From Sipunculus nudus (Eukaryota > Annelida > Sipuncula > Golfingiida > Sipunculidae), in the NCBI GenBank assembly GCA_026874595.1, contig CM049307.1, positions 61,286,370 through 61,350,369 of the forward strand: a stretch of DNA of 64,000 nucleotides. The letters run 5' to 3'. The notes under the pieces were generated by a model. That model was not told the DNA's origin, did not search any database, and was given only the letters and a program-made list of their open reading frames with translations. Positions 35,696 through 47,629 of the stretch are shown in pieces. The position numbers and the translations under genes were made by a program. The stretch's first letter is position 1; each line of letters begins with the position of its first letter.

Positions 35696-36384
35696 GGTGG
35701 CGCCACCAGTCTGCAATAACTGATGAAACACTCCATGATCAATATCCATGCAAAGAATCATGGTGATCAATGCATTAGTTGTTCAGATACTTGAGCTTTT
35801 GAATCAAATTTTTCATTATTCTGGGGGATACTTCGGAGCCCAAAACCTTGAAGTATATGGGTATCAGAGACCTAATTCTATGTTTCCAAGGAGACTTTTC
35901 ATGGGCCTCCCTGAATGTTAAGAAAGAAGATTCTAGGTTCAGTCGTTACGATTTGTGCCCTGTTAACAGATGATGGCATCTTTCAAGGTCTCTAAAATAG
36001 AGAAAAAAAAATTAGAAAAAATCGAGAAAATACAGGTGGAGCCACCAGTCTGCAAAAACTGATGTACCGGTAACACTCCATGATCAATATCTATGCAAAG
36101 CATCATGGTGATCAATGCATAAGTTGTTCAGATACTTGAGCTTTTGTATAAACTTTTTCATTATTCTGGGAGATACTTCGGAGCCCCATAGCTTGAAGAA
36201 TATGGGTAACAGAGACCTAATTTTAGGTTTCCAAGGAGACTTTTCATGGACCTCTCTGGATGTAGAGTTAGAAGATTCATGGTCCAGCGGTTACGATTTG
36301 TGCCTTGTTAACGGCCAGACGGACGGAAGGACGACGGACAAAGAGTGATCGCTATAGCTCAGAAGACTTACAGTCAGCTGAGTT
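35696..36384 (+). repeat. Repeat family A, copies 3 and 4 in tandem
   Basis: Two units start at about 35775 and 36115 and are joined by a 'ggtgg.gccaccagtctgcaa.aactgatg' linker (GGTGGCGCCACC at 35696-35707). The second unit carries (GACGGACG)n at about 36315-36335 and the terminal hairpin at about 36353-36384. Confidence 0.75.
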
Positions 36385-37020
36385 AATAATGATTGTGTCT
36401 GCAAATATTTATAGTTACTTCTTTTTTGTCTTAACAAGCCTGACAATGCAAGATCAAGTCTATAACTTTTTATGAATTAACTATAAAACAGTGTCCTTTC
36501 AATTAAATCAACAACAATGCAAAACTAATGTCAAAGTGCACGTTTTACTTTAGCATAATAACTGCTTCTCTCGTCCTCTCAATATATACCTTATCCATAT
36601 ATGATCCATATATTAACATTTACATTCCCAATCAATATGATCCTCCAATCTTGAGTGTGTAAACCCATTAAACTATGTAAAGTAGCATTATCACCTCAAC
36701 TCTGTATTTAATAATATGCCAAGATGAGAGTCCAGTTGTTCCATAACCAAACAGGTTTTAAAATAATACACAGAACCAATGTCACTAAGGGTGTTGCTAC
36801 CACAATAACTGTCCAACAGGCGTCTCCATAGTTGGGGAAACCACAGTGCCGAATGAATTAAAATGGTGCCGATAGATGGCAGCACAAACTAAAAGGGCAG
36901 CTTTAAGCAGTGATTGCAAAAACACTTGAACTCATGACCTTCTTGTTTTCATAAATTAACTTTAAAGTCCATCTGTCAAAGATCACTAAAACATCTCTGC
37001 ATGAGCTTATGTTCCCTATA

Positions 37021-37069
<49 letters not shown>

Positions 37070-37544
37070 TTAAAGAAATAATAGCACTGGTAAAATAAGA
37101 TAAATTACAACTCTCACACACAAGTATATACATATGTACATGTACATGGTCCCAAGTGAGAATTAAAGTGAGGGCAGAGAGCCAGTCACTAACACTTTGG
37201 CTGAGAACAAGGATTGATTTGGCAAACAAAACAGTCAAATATATTAGCAGAGGCTACCGTATTGATCCAGAAGAATAAATTGGTGCTGCCCCCTAGTGAG
37301 GCGTTTATAAACTAGATGAATTCATGTTCTTATTTCATTATATCATAGGCCATATACTAGTATGTTGGACATATATCCTGATTTGAGCAAAAAAGTCATC
37401 CTTACTGATATCAGCTCTTTTCCCTATGTTAAATGCTAATTTGAGATGGGGTGTGTGGGTGTTCTTGGCAGAACTTCTTGATCATTCTTACTATGTCAAA
37501 TAATTATCTACTTGGAAGGTCACTTCTTACCTTAGCTAGGCTGA
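36385..37544. other. Gene-free stretch
   Basis: No gene was recognised. It contains the (TA)n tract at 37024-37067. Confidence 0.45.
37024..37067. repeat. (TA)n microsatellite
   Basis: Uninterrupted TA dinucleotides. Confidence 0.97.
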
Positions 37545-38312
37545 TGTTAAGGTTCTTCTTAACCATTTACTGATCTTTTGTACCATGTTTGAGGGTCCCT
37601 TAATCTTCATATTCATACCAGTGTGTATATATATGGAAACATTTTCGACATAGGACTCCCTTAAATGATGTGAATGTTTCCTAAATTTCCACCCTATAAC
37701 AAATGTTTATGTCTAACATTTTAAGAAGCTAAACTGGAGATATTTACAGTTAGAAAAAACACCTTACGTTATAATATGTTAACCATTTACATACATATCC
37801 CTGTCATTATCACAGCTGGTTTCAGTAAAAAAAATCCAGATATCTGTACAGTCTAGAAATTTTGATCATGTTTTACTAAAATATATTCAGACAAATTGAC
37901 ATACATACTCAATACAAATCATGCCCTCATCCATCCAAGAATCATGAATACTGAGATGTGACAAAATAAAGTGATCCAAAATTAATGTATTGTATCAAAA
38001 CATTACTCATGCATTGCAATGCACATATTATTCATATCATTTATAAGTTATCATCTGTTCACAATATAAAATTCCACATATTCAGCTGAAATTGTAACAT
38101 CACTAGATTATCTACAGACATAAATAAATTATGACTAAACACAACTGTGTGATTATCCTGGTCATGCATTTAGTGCCCTGCCCATATTGCACTAAGATAA
38201 TTAATATAAACATACAAAAAATCACTAAGTCCTATTGTCAACTTTTCTAACCTCAACACTATAAATGCTCCTTAAATAACAACATTATGGTTAACGAACT
38301 GGCAAAGGGTAA
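37545..38312 (+). repeat. Older diverged copy of the 20.5-21.2 kb block
   Basis: Collinear with 20465-21190 and 60500-61200. The longest shared words are 'cattttaagaagctaaactggagatatttacagtt' and 'catatccctgtcattatcacagctggtttcag'. Divergence is far greater than between A1 and A2, so this copy predates the recent duplication. Confidence 0.75.
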
Positions 38313-39662
38313 AACTTCAATCCTATTTAGTACACTTAACTATATTAACTAGAAGGTTCCCTGTGGTTATCACAAATATCAATGGTGACTATATTGTTAT
38401 AGCAAACTCTTAAAATGGATTTAGATGGAAATATAAAAACACTGATGGGTGATTACTGGTACAGAAACAATGAAAATGCCACCAGATGATTTTCACTTAT
38501 AGTTAGTAATTTTTGTCCTGAAAAGAGCCAAAAACACTTATGGTAACAATATTACCATACCCGTATTCAACTAGCTCTGTCTAGCGAACAGAGCTATTAA
38601 ACACTGCAGTGAATGCTTACCCGACTAGACTATAAACAGTATTTGTAGTAAAATATTGGTTTCATTACAAATTAATGATTGTTAAAAATGGACTGACTGA
38701 TATCATACCATCTAAAACTGTTCCAGTTTCTATCTGATCAAGCAATGCATATTTGTGGTGAATGCTGATACAAGGTTGTGTGTGTTTGTATTTCACTGAA
38801 CAGCAATGCCAGTATAGGCAGCAGGCTGTACTCTGTATAGTGGCTACTGTTATCATTAATAATCATCATATCTTACAATAATACAACTAGAATTAATGGC
38901 TGGTCATGGTCCTATTACCCTATAATCAAACACTGTTTATCTTTACAAGATGACACCAAAATTAATGGTTATGTTTTAGACAATCAACAAATTATAGGAT
39001 TCATCAAAATCTGAAAATAAATAATTATAGCAATTTACTACCCCCCCCCCCCCCCCCTCTCTCTTTTCCTGCACAGTTATCAAAATAGCATGAAACTAAA
39101 CCTATTGTTTGTTCTGTAGGGTTAAATAATCAGAATATAAATGAAATGCTTGGTAAGAAAATATAACAGTTTAGATTCATACAAAGAAAATGGATTTGTT
39201 TGGTTATACTGATAAATTTGATGAAGAGTTAATACAGTTAATAAATAAACAAAACCTGTATAAAACAAAGACAAGGAAATATAAATCTTGTTGGTGGAGT
39301 TTCACATGTGGTGTGTGAGTGAGAAATTCCATTTAGCCTGGCCCCCCTCTCAACTTTTTTGGTTCCAAAAAGGCAATTTTACTGATTCCTTTGCATAGAA
39401 TTTGCCTGTTTTGAGTACCCAGTAAATCAAATTAATGCAGCAGGACCCTGAATGGATGTCAGCTTGAAAAGCTTAGGCTACATGTGCAGTAGCTAATATT
39501 TCAAAAAAGGAAATTTTCTACAGCAAATGTATAACAGAAAGCCCATCTTCTAGTGTTATGCAAATTTATGATTTTTAAACTGATTGCCCATTATTTGCCT
39601 GACTGTCTTTAAACTGAAAAGTTCTGCTTGAAGAGACTTGTGTAGGAATTCCCTAATGATGT
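38313..39662. other. Gene-free stretch downstream of the glycosyltransferase
   Basis: No gene was recognised. It holds a poly-C run (C17, 39041-39057) and an 8-bp inverted repeat AGCTCTGT/ACAGAGCT near 38573-38595. No clear AATAAA was found on the minus strand close to the stop codon at 39663. Confidence 0.4.
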
Positions 39663-40992
39663 CTATTTTCCATGGGATTCTGCCTTTTTCTTGTAGGCTT
39701 CCAGCTCTTCTTTAAACACTAACATGCCTAGATGGGCATGGGAGGCTTCGTTCAATGCTTTTGATCGTATACAGCTTGTGTACTGATCAAACGGGAGGTT
39801 GTTGTCACAGTATTTTGTATGCCATAAGTGAAAGATACCTGGATCTGTAGCTCTCATTACCATATAGTTACTCTTTACATATTTCCTGTACAATAACACA
39901 TCTTCCATACCCCACCCAATTATCTGCTCCTCAAAACCCCCGATCTTCATGAAGTCTGACCGGTACTGGCACGTCATACCATAACCAAAGTCCCGCCAGA
40001 AACCCGTGTCCTTTGATATGACAGTTTGTTCATCTTCTGGGGGCACTGGGACATCTTGTAAACCATATACTACAGTAGGGTTGTATAAACTGAACACAAT
40101 AGGATAGTAGACTCTCACCGATTTCTGAACGTTCAATCTGCATCTCTCTAAGAAATCAACTGAAAATACTATGTCCACATCACATAAAAACATAAGCACA
40201 TCACCTTTATTCCATGCTTGTGCTCCTACCTGTAGACCCCTCCCACGAGAAAATCTCTAATTTAACGTCAATAATTTTATATTAGAAAATTTGTACTTTT
40301 TGGACACAGCAGCTAACGTCTTTTTGACTTCCTCGAGGCCTTCGGCCCCGAAATACACTACTGTGAGAAAAACTTTTTTTGTCCTCTTTGATGCAGATAT
40401 AAACAAAACGTTTCATGAAACTATGGAATGTGTCTGTCCTCCCTGATAAGGGCAAGATTAAATTGATAAGTTCTTTTCTGGATTCTTCAACCTGGTTGAC
40501 TAGTAGATGTAGTGGTCCATAGGGTCTGGTCATGACCAACTTCTTGTACTTCTTACCTTTCCCGAGTTCTCGGAAATACAGCTCGTAGTGGGTCCCTATG
40601 GATGGTTCAGTCCGGTATATACCTTCTAAAAAGTCATTGGTTGTGTAATGCCTTTTCTGTGTTTGTGGTTTTTGCTCATTTAGGTGGGACACGGCAAAAC
40701 CTATGACTTCCAAGATTTCTTTTTTCTTAAACCCAATTGGTTTTTCAACCACTCGTTTACCCAATCCAGGTTCGATGAGGTATATACGGGTCAGGGTGAA
40801 CCTTGTAAAGGAAAACTGCTCAAATTCATTATTGTAGGGTTTGCCTTTGGTGATTTCAGAATCTTTAATGATCTGCTTGAAGTAGTTTTCATAGAACTGG
40901 GCCTTCTATTTGCATTCTGTGTTGGCTGTGACTTGAGCTTGGTTGTCTGCTGCTTTACGAGAGCTCTCAAGTTCTGCTTGCAGTGCCTCTAC
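39663..40992 (-). CDS. CSGALNACT: CSGALNACT exon 2: stem and catalytic domain
   Basis: The acceptor is TTTGATTTCAG at the 41000-40993 side, and the exon begins [18 protein letters not shown], continuing the exon-1 coiled coil. After TAG at 40906-40908 the same frame resumes (KAQFYENYF...) through [15 protein letters not shown] and [12 protein letters not shown]. One base too many in the A7 run then shifts to the frame reading [21 protein letters not shown] at 40257-40259 falls just before [19 protein letters not shown]. The last part is open: LCDVDIVF (metal-binding DVD), [39 protein letters not shown] and [13 protein letters not shown], ending SHGK and TAG. Allowing one extra base, the exon holds exactly 442 codons, which supports a single insertion. 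Confidence 0.88.
40257..40259 (-). other. In-frame TAG before the FSRGRGL motif
   Basis: The frame reads ...[18 protein letters not shown]. Vertebrate relatives have Gly-Glu-like residues at this point (from memory). The flanking frame is unchanged. Confidence 0.8.
40374..40380 (-). other. Homopolymer frameshift in the CSGALNACT catalytic domain
   Basis: Seven T on the plus strand (A7 in coding sense). Upstream frame: IKEDKK; downstream homology (LTVVYFG) needs one base fewer. A run of this kind is a common site of long-read error as well as real mutation. Confidence 0.8.
40906..40908 (-). other. In-frame TAG in the CSGALNACT stem
   Basis: The codons read TGC AAA TAG AAG GCC, and the same frame is homologous to the family on both sides. 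A CAG to TAG change would explain it. Confidence 0.85.
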
Positions 40993-42125
40993 CTGAAATC
41001 AAATAATATAGTGTATACATATGTATGATAAGGTTCATTTCAAGTGGTTTATGTGTCACTCATTGTTTGTCATGTGCATCATTTGATTGATTTACTAAAG
41101 GAAACCCTGACATTAGGTTTTGTCAAATGGTGCCAGCTTTCATTTATGTTAATTTAAAACAATTATGGTAATTGTTTTTTAAACTTTGGATTACTGTGGT
41201 ATGTGAGTTTCACCATGAGGTTGTTTTGTAAAGGAATAAAGCTATCAAATGAAAATTTCAAATGTTAAATAGAGTAGGGATTTCATTCTGCACAAAGTGC
41301 TCTTGCTAGTACATGTTATTATTGCTTTGTTGTTATAAACTTGTGAAGCAGGCAGGTGATCTGGCTTTTATCATGAATCGAAGCACCCACTTCCATCCAG
41401 CTAGATTGGGCAGCTCTTTCATAACAGTTTTATTGAAGCTTCCATTTATATCCTAGTGTTAATTTGATCCACATCTACGGTCAGACAACAGATGGAAATA
41501 ATCCCTAATGTATCTACGTTCCTCCAGGCCCTAATGGTTCAATACATGGCACCTTTCATTTGGATGAAATCTATGGACTTCAAGCAATAATGAGACTGGG
41601 AAATTGTTACCCATCATCAATTTGGACCAGAGCTAGCTTACAGCATCTGGACACTTATCTGTCCCTGCGGTATGGAATATAATATCACAACTCTGCAGTA
41701 GGGGAAATAATATCACAGCTCTTTATAAAGGCCTTCCAAAATTATACCCAGAAAAGTACCACAAGTAGTATTCTTTATAGATTTTTAGGGAGAAATTTCC
41801 TGGGTGAACTAATCTAAGTAAGAAGCATCCAAGGAACACTGGGAATCCATCTGTGGTCACAAAAATGCTTTAAAATTTAAAGCAGAAGCTTAATATTTAA
41901 AGAAAAAGCTTGCAGATGACAAAATTGGATATATAGGAAAGGACACAATGAGCATTTGTGGGATGGATTATTTTTTAACTACAAAAACACAGCATTGATA
42001 GAAGAGATAAAATCAGATATCTGGAACTTGTCAGACAGATTATTCCACAATCCATGGATTCAAAGATTTATGGTTTTTCTTAGGCTGATCATATATATTA
42101 TAACGGACCATGGTGGCAGATAAAC

Positions 42126-42537
42126 CAGGGTTTCTGCACCTCTTGGCAAAGCAAATTTAAGACCTTTATAAAACTTTTTAAGACCAGCTGACAGAAAATT
42201 TAAGACCCTTTTATACATAGATATCTTTAATAGCCCTAACGTCCTTTAAAAACTACTGAAGATTCCAACCTTGCGTCTGTTGGAGAACCTTATACTCCTG
42301 ACATTTGTAGAGCCTTCATTTATTAGGGGAGGAGTCCTGAGAATCAACGAAGATCTTTCTTCAACAAGTAACCGAGGCAACTTCTCCTTACCTGTAACAA
42401 GCTTACGTTCGACCACTGAACTGTTTGTGCACATTCATTAAATCAGGATGGGTAAAATCAAATTTGAGACCTTTTCAAGACCTATGTCAGGATTCCTGGC
42501 ATTTTTAAGACCTTTTCAAGGCCCAGCATGAACCCTG
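42126..42537. mobile_element. hAT-like non-autonomous element ('TTTAAGACC' family)
   Basis: Ends CAGGGTTTCTGC and, on the other strand, CAGGGTTCATGC form imperfect terminal inverted repeats with the CAGGG start typical of hAT elements. Several 'tttaagacc' and 'ttttcaagacc' words lie inside. A clear 8-bp target duplication was not found; only 'taaa' flanks both ends. Confidence 0.55.
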
Positions 42538-42805
42538 TAAATGTTTTTGTAAGCAACAGGGTCCAAGCCTCTAAAATGCATGTTTTTGGTCTTAAACTGT
42601 TTGGATTGATGCCACGTGGATCCTGAGAGGGCTCATTTTCCTTATTTCCCAATAAATCATGAGATATGTGACATTATTTTCTCAAGGGGCAACTGCAGCA
42701 CCATCTACAAGAGATTATGCCCTTGTATAGAGAGGGTGAACTTGCAGCCTCATCTATCAAATTTGGAGTGAAACTAAACTGATCTATAAGTGCAAAATAA
42801 TGACC

Positions 42806-43466
42806 AGGTACCAACTTGATGAGATACAATATGTCTTTAACTGTGCTGCTAGGGTTATCACTGGATTAGGCCAGAGTGAACAGTACAATGATTAGTCTTC
42901 ACTGGGTACTAGTGAAAAAAACAGCTGGAATATAAAATTTTATTATTGGTCTTTAAATCACTATATGATCTAGCACCAGATTATTTCCAAAATATGCTTA
43001 AGGTGTATACCTCTCTATGTAACTTGCGATCTGTCCGTAGTTGTACATTTATAATACCAAGAACCATGCTGATATACTATGGGGATAGAGCTTTAGTCAC
43101 AGTGCACTTGTATTATTGAATAGATTGCCTGCACATTTGAGATCTCAAACAGATTTAAATATTTTAAAGAAGATGCTAAAGTTTTTTTCTTTTTAAGAGA
43201 GCTTATGTACTGCAGTGTGTGTGCCATTGCATGTCTTGTGTAGTTTTATAGTCATTTATCAGTCTGGAAATGCATATTAGCCATATTTAGGAATGTTTTA
43301 GTTTCATAGATTTAGATATGTGTTGTATATGCATGCATGTATTTACTGGCACAATTTAAATAAGATTTTCAAGGGTTTACTTGTTTTTATTGTAAAACGC
43401 CATTCATGAGCAATTGTACGTTTTGGTATGGCGCTATATAAATTTACATTATCATTAATATTAACA
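42806..43466 (+). pseudogene. LINE ORF2 3' fragment (CR1/L2-like)
   Basis: The plus strand reads, with frameshifts and stops, LDEIQYVFNCAARVITG, then KILLLVFKSLYDLAPDYFQ, SVRSCTFIIPRTMLIYYGD and LLNRLPAHLRSQTDLNIL. This is the familiar C-terminal end of non-LTR retrotransposon reverse transcriptase ORFs. It is followed by a 3' tail ending 'ggcgctatataaatttacattatc', like the conserved end of CR1/L2-type elements. The fragment is 5'-truncated and antisense within the CSGALNACT intron, close to exon 1. Confidence 0.75.
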
Positions 43467-43509
43467 GGTAAGATGCTGGTGTCAATAAACAGAAATGGGT
43501 CAACATTAC

Positions 43510-43722
43510 CTGCTGCTTGAGTTCTTGGATTTCCTGCTGCGCTTTGGCGCTATCATCAAGTGCATCATTACTGTCAACTGGCTCGCCAGGGACGTGCTGG
43601 TAGCCATTTTCTCGGCGCCTGACAGATGGCTCTGGCAGTAGGCCGCATCGTGTCACGAACATCATCGTGAATGCACATAGTGCAAACAGTAGAAGAAGCA
43701 GGCGGGGCATGGTTCTGTGCAT
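43510..43722 (-). CDS. CSGALNACT: CSGALNACT exon 1: cytosolic tip, membrane anchor, start of stem
   Basis: ATG at 43720-43722 gives MHRTMPR, followed by the hydrophobic anchor LLLLLFALCAFTMMFV, as in a type II Golgi protein. A second ATG four codons later (43708-43710) is an alternative start. The exon ends AKAQQEIQELKQQ at a CAG|GTAATG donor in phase 0. Joined to exon 2 (VEALQAELE) it makes a continuous heptad coiled coil, which confirms the junction. An acceptor (TTTTCCCACAG, 43759 side) lies 36 bases upstream of the start, so at least one non-coding exon precedes it. Confidence 0.85.
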
Positions 43723-43758
43723 GATAGTCAATCATTGTGACCTAGCAGGCAGCGCCAC

Positions 43759-45908
43759 CTGTGGGAAAATTGAAACAACAACATGAAATAATGTAATGCA
43801 GTTAATCTCTTTATATTAATTATGAAGTGATTAGTACTGAACACTGCACACAGCAAGCTGGTTTCCACTTTTCATCGGTAGGGACACTTGCTATATTAAA
43901 CAGTAGGTCTAACATGTCAAATGGCAATATACAATCAAAATAATATAAATAATCAGTCTTTGTCAAAACAAGTATCAGCTAGACTATATAAAACAATGAA
44001 TATTTATTATGTAGGTGTCATCATTCCTTCAACCTTACAGAAACTCACAATAACGTGAGTAATTCAAGGCTCAGCATTAACTTTTGAAAGTACACTCCGA
44101 CTGAAAGTACTTGCCCAGTCGGGCAAGTTACATCTGGCTTTTACTTGCCCTACATGAATTCTTACTCAAGCCCTGTAATTCTTAGAGAAAAAGAAACTGA
44201 TGATTAAAAAGGAAAGCAAACAGGTTTAAAAAATGAATATGCAAATACCAATGTCTTTATATAAAATAAGCTTTTCTACATTTTTTTCTATATATTAAGC
44301 AATCCTTATACACACACGCATACACATTCACACAACTCCTGTCTATACTCCCTAAACATACATACCCAATCTTTCACAGCTAGGCCTTACTGTTCTCATA
44401 CAATATCCATTACAGGCAAACACCAGAGTTACCAAACTTCTAATTTCAGGGTAACTTGCCATACTATCACATTCTATTTACACTCCAATGCAAGTTATTT
44501 TCTGCCTTGGGTAAGATGTCACCGAAAGGTCACATCATATTTAGTGTAAAAAGCTGGTCACAGTTACTTCATATTAACTTATTCAATTGCTTCCTTGTGC
44601 ACGAATCATGGTAATATATAATGATAAATATTGCTACTTTGTCATAAAAACATGATTAATTTTAGGAAAATATCTTTCTTTCAGAAATATAGCAATTACA
44701 TGACAAATACAAGGTGTGACCCATTGCCCATGATGCTCAGCTAAACATGTTGGCTACATGACACACCTCTTTTCCTATATACCACCCACCTGTCTGGAAG
44801 TTTGTATTGGCTTTTCCATCAAAGGCCAAACCACACTGGTGTACCCTAAGAGATTTGGATTTGTTATATTCAAACAGCAAGTTATTGTTATAGATAGACT
44901 TAGATGAGCTCTGCCAAATTAATGTACAAGTATGGGATAAACATATCTAAAACAGTATTTTAAATGCACACACAACATTATATCTTTTCCAGATAGCATC
45001 TACATTGGCGACACAGATTTCTTGGTATTTAAACTGAGAAGGGATTGGAGGTATATATATCTATACACATTAAAGTTTAACAGAAACACAACATTTCACA
45101 TCTATACTGGCTATAGAAATTTGTGAAACCAGCATGAAACCCTGCATGGATGTGAAAAGGTAGTTTCAATATGGCGTACAGGCTGCCCCGATGAGGCCAT
45201 TGTTGAGCAGAGATCCAGTCTACAAAAATATTCTTTCATCAAAATGAGTCAGAATTATTAATTGTAGTGAAGAATGGAATATATGACAACCACTGAGGAT
45301 CTCATTTCCACATATCTGTTCTGATTATAAGTAAGTATATTAAAAAGGAGCCCCTCCCCTGATCAAAACCACATTTTGACGTGTTTAGGAGACCTTATCT
45401 GAATCAGCTGTTTGCTGTAAAAACCTTAACACATGTTTTGTAATCTGTGAGCACTGTACTGAACTTCGACAGATTACTTGTGAGGAAATAACAGATGACA
45501 GGAGTGTAAATCAGCCATGATAAACATGTCAGGCTGGGTCTGATAACTGCTGGATGTGTTTTCCTCCAGATAAATCGAGCTTACTTCCCATTCCTTAAAC
45601 ATGTTTTTGAAACATTACACCATATAACATTACAAATATTCATGTACAAATATGAGCAGCTGAGACTTGGTGAATCAAAAACAAGGGTACAAATGGGATA
45701 GTAATAAAGGATTCTTTTGATATTTTCTGTTTCCTAATTTTCTATTGTTTAGCACCCTGAAGTAACACAGGTCAGTTTTGTTCACAATGCTTGTATATTC
45801 CCTATAATGGTCTATCAAATGTCTTGAATAAGTCCTCACTGCCACAATCATACTGGATTGACTTACTGTTACACCCATGCATGATCTGTTCACTCAAAAG
45901 CATATATA
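43759..45908. other. Gene-free stretch (probable 5' intron of CSGALNACT)
   Basis: No coding sequence was seen. Around 44110-44130 an 8-bp inverted repeat ACTTGCCC/GGGCAAGT sits in 'gctcagcattaacttttgaaag', possibly a hAT-type tip. Confidence 0.4.
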
Positions 45909-46084
45909 CAGGAAAACCTCGCCTATGACCACTTCAGTCTGGCAACCACCTCAAAACAACGACCACTTCTCAGGGGTCTTAATTTTTTTCCGCTGTTTAA
46001 ATAAGACCATGCTTAGATGTCCACCTAGCGAATGTGACCACTTAATTAAGGTTACAATGGTAGTTGTATTTCTTGGTTTTACTG
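45909..46084. mobile_element. pogo/Tc1-like MITE with TA target site
   Basis: CAGGAAAACC at the left and GGTTTTACTG at the right are inverted repeats with one mismatch, and TA stands on both sides. Inside are 'gaccac' and 'ctcgcc' words typical of short pogo-type elements. It is 176 bp long with no coding capacity; the plus-strand frame across it is not a gene. Confidence 0.7.
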
Positions 46085-46624
46085 TATCATTCTCTTTATC
46101 GCCAATATCAATATCTCTGGATTCTCTGTTCAGTATCTCTGCTTTAATTTAGAGATCAGGAACACTGTTGTGGGACCCATTACAAAGATCAAGGAAAGGC
46201 TATCAGGAGATTTCAAAATTCTTAATTAAATATTATCAAAAATAATTAATAAAAGTATTCAATTTTAATTATTCAGCAATATATTATCATGGCCAAATAC
46301 TTGGCAAAATGTTGAAACCAGTTACTGGTATTAGTAGGATTAATAGTAATATCCCAACATATTTATGGACAACAGAGTGGGTAAATTTGATCTAGATGAC
46401 TATAAAATAGCTGTGGCTAAGCAGTAAGGGAACAATACTGCAGTGTCTGTATAAAGCTGACAAAAAGGCTACATGTGTTAAGTGCACTAAATCTGTATCG
46501 AAATATAATCCTTGTTATGTTCTGGTTGTAACAGGATATATATACAAAAACACGGCAATATTACGACATCCAGACCCTGACAATAAAGACAGAGAAATGC
46601 TAGGATTTATCAGAGCACCTTACC

Positions 46625-46700
46625 TGGAGCTGTCCCAGCCATATCTGCTACACATTACAGGGGACACCAAGCCTGGCACAGTGTGACATCACCAGTGTGC
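46625..46700 (-). other. Candidate non-coding 5' exon of CSGALNACT
   Basis: A near-consensus donor on the minus strand (CTCCAG|GTAAGG, at 46625/46624) lies upstream of the acceptor at 43759. If spliced it would place a short ATG-initiated leader peptide (about 11 codons) ahead of the main start. There is no other support. Confidence 0.25.
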
Positions 46701-46704
46701 CTGA

Positions 46705-47629
46705 ATACCAGGTATAGCCCATACAAAGCACAGTGCTGTAGGGCTTAATATGCAGAGGACAGAAATAATGTCCCAGATGAGGACTTTTTGCCCACAAGGA
46801 CTGGCTGTTATGGACCTGAGCGAGGATTTCTTCTGCCTGTACCAGAGGAGACCCTGATTTATCATGAGTATATGATGTATCACAACATCTTCAGCTTTCT
46901 GCCCCCTCTTGAAGACAAGTACCAGGTAAATGGAGAGCTAGAGATGAATGCACCCCCTTCTCTTAACCAGGAACAGAACATTTCAGTGCACATATCAGGC
47001 CATCCTTAAAAATTTCTGTGTTGGGGCTAACATTGGTCCAAAAATAGTCATCAGGTAGGGAGGAAAAAAATATTTTTTTTAAAGGAGGATCTGGAGTTTA
47101 CTACACCTTTTTTACCGGATATTAGCATATGCGAGGTTTATGTCAAATTACATACCTGTACTCCATTCATTCCTTGCCTCGATACCATTGAAACATTCAC
47201 AACAAGGTATCTCTGAACAGATTTTGTGTTTTATTACAGGCTTAAAATCCTGTACTTGGGTTTAAAATGTTTTAGTACATGCTTTGAACATGTACATGTC
47301 AAACATTCACGTATTTGAAAAGTTATCAAGTACTTTTCCAATAATGGTCATGCATGTTATCATGGAAGCATTATAACTGATGTATAGGCCATTGCACAGG
47401 TTCGCATTAGGCCTGTAAGCCTTGTTCTGGATCTCACATGAATTTGCAGACAATTTTATTTTGTGTTGTATGTGAGTGCCAGCATTGTAGGAATGAGTGC
47501 AGTTTGAGATTTCCTTTGCAAGTGAAGAGGTATAATTAAGAAGGACGGTAATAAATGAACTCTTTAGTAATAGTCAATGCCTAATAAGGTAGTAGAATAT
47601 ATAAAATGTTTATATAAATATATGTAAAA
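46705..47629. other. Gene-free stretch
   Basis: No gene was recognised on either strand. Confidence 0.4.

Larger units (their letters stand above)
40993..43509 (-). other. CSGALNACT intron with transposon remnants
   Basis: Donor CAG|GTAATG at 43510/43509 and acceptor TTTCAG at 40993, about 2.5 kb apart. It contains a hAT-like element (42126-42537) and a LINE 3' end (42806-43466) on the opposite strand to the gene. The rest (40993-42125) shows nothing recognisable. Confidence 0.7.
39663..43722 (-). pseudogene. CSGALNACT: Chondroitin sulfate N-acetylgalactosaminyltransferase locus, disrupted as read
   Basis: Two exons (43510-43722 and 39663-40992) joined by a phase-0 intron would give about 513 codons; human CSGALNACT1 is, from memory, about 530 residues. 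The family consists of Golgi type II membrane enzymes that add GalNAc to start or extend chondroitin sulfate. Membrane anchor, coiled-coil stem, and catalytic domain with CDVD, the [13 protein letters not shown] block, EDV and the FHLWH box are all readable. Three lesions break the frame: TAG at 40906-40908, one extra base in the seven-T run 40374-40380 (A7 on the coding strand), and TAG at 40257-40259. Retained intron structure rules out a processed copy. It is either a recent pseudogene, perhaps tolerated because of a second copy beyond the window, or assembly error; the conserved motifs suggest very recent loss. The symbol is given at family level; paralogue 1 versus 2 cannot be assigned. 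Confidence 0.85.

Noticed and set aside
45877-46152. 91-codon plus-strand frame
   Set aside because: Coincides with the pogo-like MITE; no transposase or other domain.
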